Origin: JALXCH01 sp964495805
GTDB taxonomy: Bacteria > Calditrichota > Calditrichia > RBG-13-44-9
DNA: 12,101 bases
Assembly: GCA_964495805.1 (NCBI GenBank)
Contig: CAZBWV010000115.1
Span: forward strand, 1-12,101
Direction of reading: 5' to 3'
Shown here: in pieces, positions 5,792 through 12,101 of the stretch
Position numbering within the stretch: position 1 is the stretch's first letter
How the letters are laid out: each line of letters begins with the position of its first letter
Notes under the pieces: model-generated
What the model was told of the DNA's origin: nothing
The model's database searches: none
What the model saw: only the letters and a program-made list of their open reading frames with translations
Position numbers and translations under genes: made by a program

Positions 5792-8700
5792 ATGAAAACA
5801 AACCGACTATTCCTGTTTTTTTTTATTGTGGGGATGTTTTTTATTTTTTGCCACAAATCACCAAAAACCGAACCTGAGATTCCCTATTCAGATATTGCAA
5901 ATGATCGATATCTGTTTTATTCCGGCCAAATCAGCGAACCATCTTACCTTCAACCATCCAATTTAGAAGAAGGAGAGTTGCCAATTATTTTTTACGGACC
6001 GGTTGGCCGGACGGACGGACGTGCCCAAATTCGGGTGGAATTTGCCGAACCGCTCATTCCACTTTCCGCAATAAACGATACCACCCGGCAGAACCGTTTG
6101 GGTCATTTTCGCCTGGAACCGTCGGTTCAAGGAAATTTCCGCTTCGTCTCCCCTTCCATCGTGGTTTTCGAGCCGGAACATCGTTTACCCCGGGCTACTC
6201 TATTTCGGGTAACCCTTACTGCGGGACTAAAGGATTTGAAAGGTCATCGACTGAGCAAAGATTTTAGTTGGGAATTTCAGACACCTCCAATCCGGCTTAA
6301 TTTACACCCACCTCAGGATGCCACTCATGTTCGTGTGGACGTCACTCCCAGAATAGCCAGCAATGTTGCGTTAAATATCGAAAGTCTGCGCAGTCATATT
6401 CAATTTTACGAAACCACCAGCGGTGCGAAAATCCCTTTTGAGCTGAAACCATGGAAGAAAAATCCCGATCCCGCTCTGGATGTAGGTCGTGAAAAACCAG
6501 TGTATTACTATTTTCTGGAAACCAGCGGGTTAAAAAAGAACACCCAATACACTGTGAACGTTGCTCCCGGCGTTCTTCCTTTACAGGGAAATCTTCCCAC
6601 AAAAGAAGCATTTTCAACAACTTTTCGTACTTATGAACCGTTCCGATTTGTAAAACTGGACTTTTGCGAAGAATGCGGGACACATCTGGTTACCTGGCCA
6701 TTTCTTCAGTTTACCAATGATGTGGATTTTAGTTCGGCCAGTGAAAATATTATCATTGAACCGACCGTCAATCAATCTGTATTGGGCCGTTACAGTTGCG
6801 TAAGATACAGCATCTCCCTCATGGATCAATTTTTGAAGCCACACACCACCTATACCGTCACCCTCAAAAAAGGGTTAAAAGACGAATTCGGTCAAACACT
6901 GGAAAATCCGCAAAAATTCACCTTTACCACCGGTGAACTCACTCCGGAGCTACTGGGGCCAGACGGATTTCAAATTATCACTCCGCGAGTTCAACCGCGC
7001 ATACAAATAAAAACCGCTAACATTTCCACATTAAAATACCGGCTTATTCCTATTTCCGCACAGGATTTATTTATTAAGCACCATCTTCAATATGGCTGGG
7101 GCATTGATGACTTCCTGGATGTGCTTCAATCCCCGGTTCAAGAGCTGGACATTCCCCTGGATTCTTCTGGTTACGGATTTAAAGAATTTGATCTGTCTTC
7201 CTTTTTAAGAGGGGGAAAATTTGGTGCAGTGGTGTATTCCTTTCAATCGCCCAGGGTAAACTGCTATCCTGACCCATTGAACCTGGATGGTGTACTGATA
7301 CGAACGGATATCGGTCTCCATATGCAAATTTATCCCACCGAAGGACTGATTAAATTAAATCGATTAAGTGATGGCTCACCGATTGCCCACGCCAAAATCC
7401 AAATCTACCGGAGTGAGGAGTTTCCCTCTCTGGAGAAGCTCAAAAAAGAAGGAGTCAAACCGTCCAGCTATCCGTTTAAACCATGTTTGGTTCGGGAAAC
7501 CGATGAAAACGGACTGGTGGTCCTGAGCATTCAGGATGTACAACGCTGTTTACTAAAAAAGGAGAAAATTCGGCGTCCTGCATTGTTAGGGGAGAATTTG
7601 CTGGAATTCCAAAAGCAGCTGGGATTCCCCCAAAGACCTTCACTTTTTGTTGTAGTGGAAAAAGATAGCGATTGGACGTTTTTGAAAGCGATTCCGTGGG
7701 GCAATCCTTCCACCTGGGAATTTGGAGTCCGCGAAGCGTGGGAAACGGAAAAGCCAGAAGCACGTGGAACCTTGTTCACAGAACATTATTTATATCATCC
7801 CGGAGATACCGTGCATGTAAAAGCTGTGATACGCTACCTGCAATTCGGGAAACTGCACCTCCCAAAGAACATTCGCTTTCGTATCGAGCTCATCGATCCC
7901 ATGGGCAATCGCAAATCGCTGGGAAAGGTGACCTGTAACGAATTTGGCACCCTGCATTTTCCCGTTCCCACACGCAAGGATCAACCATTGGGCGTTTACC
8001 GCATTACCCTGACGCATCCCAAAAGCAAACTTCGCTATACGGGAAGTTTTAAACTGGCCGAGTTTCGCACTCCGGAATTTTTCGTTACCATGTCCGCCTC
8101 TCCCGAAATTGCCGTGATCAATCAACCGGTCACCGTTCGCTGGGAGGGTAAATACTATTTTGGCGCCCCTATGGCAAACGTCCGGAGCAATCTGCGGGTT
8201 ACCCGCTGGGAGGTCGATTTTCATCCCTCCGGATGGGACGAATTCCAATTTAGTATTCCGCACGATTTACGCGAAAAACCAGTAAGCCTGTCCGGGGTCT
8301 ATACTCAGGAAACAATCCGCCTGGACCAGTCCGGAAGCGCCACCCGCGAGTATTCATTTAAACCGGTGGATGCTCCCTTCCCCATGGCATATTTATTTGA
8401 TGTAGAGGTGGAAGACGTGTCGCACCAGACCAGTTCGGCAAACAAACAGATTACTGTATTGCCGGATAAACAGATGGTGGGTCTTAAACTTTCGGACTGG
8501 ATTGTAAGCAGCAAAAAGCCGTTCCAGGCTCAGGTGGTGGTTGTCTCTCCGGAGGGGCAGCTTATTCCGGATGTTCCCCTGCGGGTTAAACTAATCCGGC
8601 GGGAATACCACACCGTTCAAGTAGAAGCCCCCGACGGCAAGCACATGGAGGAAAATCTGGTGCAAAAAGAAGTGGCTGTTCAGGAAGTTACCAGCCAGAA

Positions 8701-11626
8701 AGAACCGGTTACCGTGAATTTTATACCACCCAAAGCCGGCACATATATGGTTCTGGCAGAACTGAAAAAATCCCCTCATCCAGGTAATTCAGCCGCTCAG
8801 GCGTTGTGGGTTTCCGGGCAAGACTATGTACCCTGGAAAGAACCTGGGGAGGATCGTCTGGAAATTATTATGAATAAAAAAGTTTACCAGGTGGGTGACA
8901 CTGCTGTAGCGTTAATTCAATCACCATTTCCGGAGGCGGAACTTCTGGTCACTATTTCCCGGGAAAAGATTTATCACCGGGAAGTGCTACACATTCGGGG
9001 CAGTGCCTATTCCTACAAATTTGTGGTTACCAGGGAGATGTTACCCAACGCGTTTGTGGGTGGTGTTCTGCTCCGCCTGGGCAAACCACTGGTTCCGGTG
9101 CAGGAAGAAGAGGGGAAACATCTGGAACGCATCGGTTTTGTTCCCTTCTATGTATCGCTTCAGGAAAAATATCTGACCGTTGATGTGAAACCTTCCATGC
9201 CCAAATTGCCTCCCGGTAAAAAGCTCACCGTGCAGTTACATGCAAAGCGTTCCGACGGTGCCGGTCAGCCATGCGAGTTTACTGTGATGGTGGTGGACGA
9301 AGCGGTGCTGTCCCTTTCGAACTACCAGCTACCCGATCTGGTGAACACCATGTATCGGGAAGGGGGACTTTCCGTACAAGTCAATGATAACCGTCCGTTT
9401 GTTGTAAACGAGCGTGCGCTACTGCAAAAAGGTGGCGGATACGGTGGTGGATTACTCTCTGCCCTGGGTGGCCTCCAGGTACGTAAACGCTTTCGCAAAG
9501 TAGCGTATTACAATCCCCATCTGTTGAGCGATGCTCAGGGGAACGCTTCCTTTTCGGTGAACATGCCGGATAATTTAACCAGCTGGCGCATCCTGGTGGT
9601 AGCAGTGGATCGAGAAAATCGTTTCGGAAATGGTAGTGCCAGCGTCACAGTCACTCAGCCATTTATTTTACGAGCCGTGCAACCCCGTTTTGCCCGGCTG
9701 GACGACCGCTTTCAGGTTGGTGTGGCAATTAACAATTTGACAGAATCTGACGGGCAGGTGGAAATTTTAGCAGAATTGCCGGGCAACATGTTAACGCCGG
9801 AAGAATCTGCTCCGTTGCAGAAGACCGTTCAACTGAAAGCAGGAGAAACCCGTGCGGTGCTGTTTCCGGTTCGCGCCAGTAGAACCGGTAAGGCTACCCT
9901 GCGCTACCGTGCCCGTCTGACGGGAACCTACAACGGCAAAACGTTTCAGGAAACCGATGCCCTGGAATCCCATCTGAACGTGGAACAAGCCCTGATGACC
10001 GAATCGGTTGTAACTACCGGCGAAGTGGAAAAAGATTTTACCCAGAAGCTTACAATTGCCCCTGATGTCCGACCAGATGTAGGAGGATTGGAACTGCTGC
10101 TGGCCAGCACCGCTCTGATAAACCTTTCGGAAGGCACACGCTACTTAATTGATTATCCGTACGGATGCCTGGAACAGACGGTCAGCCGATTGAAAGCATT
10201 GATGGAGTTGAAATATCTGGCGAAGAAATACCACTTCACCCTTCCTACAGAAAAACCGTTGGAACAGGTAATTCAGGAAAATTTAAACAAAGTATTCCAG
10301 TTACGGAATTACGATGGCGGATTCAAATACTGGGCAAACGATGAGAACTCCGATCCGTTTATTTCGCCCGAAGTCGCACATCTCTTCCGCCGTGCCCGAC
10401 AATTGGGATACATTATCCCCACAGATATCGAACAAGGATTACGTCAATATCTGAGCGAAATACTGCGCCAACCGCCCGACTCCCATTGGAACGCGGAGGA
10501 AAAAACAGAATTCCGCATCATCGTTCTGGGTGCCCTCCGAGCGCTGGGAGAAAATGACGAAAGTTTCTTTGAGGAATTTTTTAACCGGCGAAACAAGTTA
10601 AGCATATTGGCACGGATTCAACTGGCCGAATTAATGTATGCTTCACCGAACTGGCACCAGGAAGCACAGGTGCTTTTGCGGAACATTTCAAATCATCTGT
10701 TCATCTCTGCCCGTTCGGCACATTTAGAGAGTCCGGCTGCATTTCCTCCGGCATGGAATTACCTGAATTCCACACTGATTACCACTGCCCGCGCACTGAA
10801 ACTGTACTTGAACATGGAACCCGATAACCATCTGATTCCACGGTTGGCACGGTACATTTTAGACGCCCGACATAACGGCCACTGGCGTAATACATACGAA
10901 AACGCCACCGCCATCGACGCTCTGACTGAATATTCCCTGAAAAAAGAATCGCAGTCGCCCCATTTTAAAGCAGAAGTCCGCCTGGCTGGCCAGAAGATTC
11001 TGGAACACCTTTTTTCGGAACAGGATTTTCGACCAATTCACCATTTCATTCCCATGAACCAATTACCCACCGGACATAACGAAATCACTTTGCACAAATC
11101 CGGAAATGGGACTCTATATTTCACCCTTTCTTACGCCTATCGGCTAAAAGGCTTACAACCTGCCCGCTGGGAAGGCTTTCGCGTGAAACGGAAGGTGCTG
11201 AATCACACGACGGGAGATTTATTGGGTGAATTTAGCGAGACGGCACCCAAGCAAATTACCGTAAAAGCAGGAGAAGTATTACGCATTGAACTGGAGGTGA
11301 ATGTGCTGCAGGATGGTTATCATCTTGTAGTGGACGATCCGCTCCCCGCAGGACTCGAGGCAATTAACATGTCGCTGAAAAACGTCTCAGAGCGCTATCG
11401 CGACTCCGACCTGGTCATCAATCCGTTACCGGTGGTGCATCAGGAATTGCACGGGAATCGGGCGACATTTTTCTGCTATTATGCGAAAGCAGGGATTTAC
11501 CGACATGTTTATCTGGTTAGAGCGACCACATCGGGAACGTTCCATTGGCCTGGGGCACACGTTTCGTTAATGTACGAACCGGAACAGTTCGGGCGCTGCG
11601 CGGAGGGAACAATTGAAGTGCAATGA
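5792..11626 (+). CDS. Bacterial alpha-2-macroglobulin with thioester (YfhM-like), probable lipoprotein
   Basis: Envelope protease trap: cleavage of a bait region should trigger collapse and covalent capture through an internal thioester. The ATG is chosen over an upstream in-frame start because AGGAG lies six bases before it, giving 1944 residues, longer than the roughly 1650 of E. coli YfhM. The N terminus is a hydrophobic signal ending FIFC (Cys20); the Phe before Cys is a poor lipobox, so lipidation is likely but not sure. About 60-165, 167-281 and 283-380 are three Ig-like modules, the third with Cys292, Cys295 and Cys336. Macroglobulin domains follow, including an MG2-like LFTEHYLYHPGDTVHVKA near 661-678. 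VVDEAVL is at 1167-1173. A basic, Gly-rich probable bait segment spans about 1195-1238, followed by YYNPHLLSDAQGNASF and MPDNLTSWR. The thioester motif GCLEQ has Cys1459, within a helical thioester domain of about 1430-1725. The C-terminal domain has DDPLPAGLEA near 1847-1856. The gene stands before pbpC, as in many bacteria. Confidence 0.95.
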   Translation: MKTNRLFLFFFIVGMFFIFCHKSPKTEPEIPYSDIANDRYLFYSGQISEPSYLQPSNLEEGELPIIFYGPVGRTDGRAQIRVEFAEPLIPLSAINDTTRQNRLGHFRLEPSVQGNFRFVSPSIVVFEPEHRLPRATLFRVTLTAGLKDLKGHRLSKDFSWEFQTPPIRLNLHPPQDATHVRVDVTPRIASNVALNIESLRSHIQFYETTSGAKIPFELKPWKKNPDPALDVGREKPVYYYFLETSGLKKNTQYTVNVAPGVLPLQGNLPTKEAFSTTFRTYEPFRFVKLDFCEECGTHLVTWPFLQFTNDVDFSSASENIIIEPTVNQSVLGRYSCVRYSISLMDQFLKPHTTYTVTLKKGLKDEFGQTLENPQKFTFTTGELTPELLGPDGFQIITPRVQPRIQIKTANISTLKYRLIPISAQDLFIKHHLQYGWGIDDFLDVLQSPVQELDIPLDSSGYGFKEFDLSSFLRGGKFGAVVYSFQSPRVNCYPDPLNLDGVLIRTDIGLHMQIYPTEGLIKLNRLSDGSPIAHAKIQIYRSEEFPSLEKLKKEGVKPSSYPFKPCLVRETDENGLVVLSIQDVQRCLLKKEKIRRPALLGENLLEFQKQLGFPQRPSLFVVVEKDSDWTFLKAIPWGNPSTWEFGVREAWETEKPEARGTLFTEHYLYHPGDTVHVKAVIRYLQFGKLHLPKNIRFRIELIDPMGNRKSLGKVTCNEFGTLHFPVPTRKDQPLGVYRITLTHPKSKLRYTGSFKLAEFRTPEFFVTMSASPEIAVINQPVTVRWEGKYYFGAPMANVRSNLRVTRWEVDFHPSGWDEFQFSIPHDLREKPVSLSGVYTQETIRLDQSGSATREYSFKPVDAPFPMAYLFDVEVEDVSHQTSSANKQITVLPDKQMVGLKLSDWIVSSKKPFQAQVVVVSPEGQLIPDVPLRVKLIRREYHTVQVEAPDGKHMEENLVQKEVAVQEVTSQKEPVTVNFIPPKAGTYMVLAELKKSPHPGNSAAQALWVSGQDYVPWKEPGEDRLEIIMNKKVYQVGDTAVALIQSPFPEAELLVTISREKIYHREVLHIRGSAYSYKFVVTREMLPNAFVGGVLLRLGKPLVPVQEEEGKHLERIGFVPFYVSLQEKYLTVDVKPSMPKLPPGKKLTVQLHAKRSDGAGQPCEFTVMVVDEAVLSLSNYQLPDLVNTMYREGGLSVQVNDNRPFVVNERALLQKGGGYGGGLLSALGGLQVRKRFRKVAYYNPHLLSDAQGNASFSVNMPDNLTSWRILVVAVDRENRFGNGSASVTVTQPFILRAVQPRFARLDDRFQVGVAINNLTESDGQVEILAELPGNMLTPEESAPLQKTVQLKAGETRAVLFPVRASRTGKATLRYRARLTGTYNGKTFQETDALESHLNVEQALMTESVVTTGEVEKDFTQKLTIAPDVRPDVGGLELLLASTALINLSEGTRYLIDYPYGCLEQTVSRLKALMELKYLAKKYHFTLPTEKPLEQVIQENLNKVFQLRNYDGGFKYWANDENSDPFISPEVAHLFRRARQLGYIIPTDIEQGLRQYLSEILRQPPDSHWNAEEKTEFRIIVLGALRALGENDESFFEEFFNRRNKLSILARIQLAELMYASPNWHQEAQVLLRNISNHLFISARSAHLESPAAFPPAWNYLNSTLITTARALKLYLNMEPDNHLIPRLARYILDARHNGHWRNTYENATAIDALTEYSLKKESQSPHFKAEVRLAGQKILEHLFSEQDFRPIHHFIPMNQLPTGHNEITLHKSGNGTLYFTLSYAYRLKGLQPARWEGFRVKRKVLNHTTGDLLGEFSETAPKQITVKAGEVLRIELEVNVLQDGYHLVVDDPLPAGLEAINMSLKNVSERYRDSDLVINPLPVVHQELHGNRATFFCYYAKAGIYRHVYLVRATTSGTFHWPGAHVSLMYEPEQFGRCAEGTIEVQ

Positions 11627-11640
11627 GAATAGGAACATAC

Positions 11641-11693
11641 GGGCATAGGGCATAAAGCATAGGGGACGGAAGGATAAGTGTATCGGTGTATCC
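11641..11693. repeat. Short tandem repeats after the macroglobulin gene
   Basis: GGGCATA occurs twice in tandem (11641-11654), followed by the variant AAGCATA (11655-11661). GTGTATC then occurs at 11679-11685 and 11687-11693, flanked by AGGATA and TATCCT. The stretch is low complexity and has no coding signal. GGGCATAAA also appears on the minus strand in the C-rich gap upstream of this gene (near 5701-5709). Confidence 0.4.
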
Positions 11694-11765
11694 TGACAAA
11701 CGTTTACATTCACAACTGTTCTCCCTAATAGGAACAGTCAGGGATGAAATCGTCCACGACTTATC

Positions 11766-11807
11766 ATCCCGAAAAAGAGGCAAACGTCCGTGCCTCTTCT
11801 TCGGGAT
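11766..11807 (+). terminator. Strong hairpin between the macroglobulin gene and pbpC
   Basis: ATCCCGAA (11766-11773) pairs with TTCGGGAT (11800-11807), and AAGAGGCA (11775-11782) pairs with TGCCTCTT (11791-11798). There is a single A/C mismatch and an 8-base loop. The stem of about 16 pairs is flanked by an A run on the left and an interrupted pyrimidine run (TCTTCTTC) within the right arm, but no clean T tract follows. It probably ends or attenuates transcription from the macroglobulin gene. A weaker stem, GGGATGA (11751-11757) with TCATCCC (11764-11770), overlaps its left arm and could compete with it. Confidence 0.5.
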
Positions 11808-11872
11808 TCAATCTAACATTCTGGAAAATCTAAATGATTTTTAATTTCAGATGAACCCATCTCAAATTTAAT

Positions 11873-12101
11873 ATGAAGCGTCTTATCTATATTTTCATTC
11901 CCCTGGTTTTATTTTTCACGTTGTTTCGATTGACTCCCTATCTTTTTCCGATCCATCGGGAGGACATCCGGACAACCAGATTCCACTCCGTGAAATTCTA
12001 CGACCGGCACGGGAATTTGCTACAGGAAGTCCTTTCCGAAAGCTCCAACCGGGCGGTGTTTGTGCCGCTGGAAGAAGTTTCTCCCTATTTTATCCAAGCC
12101 A
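11873..12101 (+). CDS. pbpC: Penicillin-binding protein 1C, N-terminal part (cut by window end)
   Basis: Only the first 76 codons are visible. The protein begins MKRLIYIFIPLVLFFTLF, a short basic end and one membrane-spanning segment, as in an inner-membrane-anchored bifunctional transglycosylase/transpeptidase. The following residues match the start of PBP1C: FYDRHGNLLQEVLSE (about 43-57), then VFVPLEEVSPYFIQA (62-76), which leads into the glycosyltransferase domain. That domain and the transpeptidase active site lie beyond the window. It follows the macroglobulin gene by 246 bases, the usual order of this pair, but a strong hairpin lies between them. A weak TAATTT (11842-11847) may mark its own promoter. 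No Shine-Dalgarno is seen. An ATG at 11851 is followed in its frame by a stop after six codons and is not the start. Confidence 0.85.
   Translation, partial: MKRLIYIFIPLVLFFTLFRLTPYLFPIHREDIRTTRFHSVKFYDRHGNLLQEVLSESSNRAVFVPLEEVSPYFIQA

Noticed and set aside
7476..8263. Minus-strand frames of 82-157 codons inside the macroglobulin gene
   Set aside because: They are shadows of a strongly supported coding frame and show no family motifs or ribosome-binding sites.

Overview
The window carries four protein genes and long, repeat- and palindrome-rich gaps. From left to right these are: an NADP-type glutamate dehydrogenase (gdhA, minus strand); a ~990-residue protein that joins two receiver-like domains to the ATP-grasp domain of PEP synthase/pyruvate phosphate dikinase (plus); a very large bacterial alpha-2-macroglobulin with a lipoprotein-like signal (plus); and the first 76 codons of a penicillin-binding protein 1C (pbpC, plus), cut by the window end.

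The organism is a bacterium, probably of the FCB superphylum (Bacteroidota, Ignavibacteriota, Calditrichota or a relative). This is inferred from the receiver/PEP-synthase-like fusion, which I recall from those groups, and from a promoter before the macroglobulin gene that resembles the Bacteroidota form (TTG, about 19 bases, TAnnTTTG). Clear Shine-Dalgarno sites before gdhA and the macroglobulin gene argue against a typical Bacteroidota genome and fit a deeper relative such as Calditrichota. I cannot fix the taxon from sequence alone.

Layout. Bases 1-545 hold no convincing gene but several decayed interspersed repeats. gdhA (615-1973) ends at a textbook intrinsic terminator. The 630-base divergent region to the next gene contains an AT-rich promoter/operator zone with overlapping palindromes, a second palindrome, a purine-rich tract with a four-tetrad G-quadruplex motif, a 39-codon leader reading frame and a further palindrome beside the start codon. 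The receiver/PEP-synthase-like gene (about 2605-5583) stands alone and ends in a long-range inverted repeat. A gap with a C-rich tract and a good promoter leads to the macroglobulin gene (5792-11626). A 246-base gap with a strong hairpin precedes pbpC.

Function. The macroglobulin-pbpC pair is a known bacterial association: the thioester macroglobulin is thought to trap attacking proteases in the envelope while PBP1C repairs peptidoglycan. gdhA links ammonia and 2-oxoglutarate to glutamate. The receiver fusion is the most unusual protein: it has an apparently intact ATP-grasp half but no recognisable phosphohistidine or PEP/pyruvate domain, so it is unlikely to be a PEP synthase, and its role is unknown.
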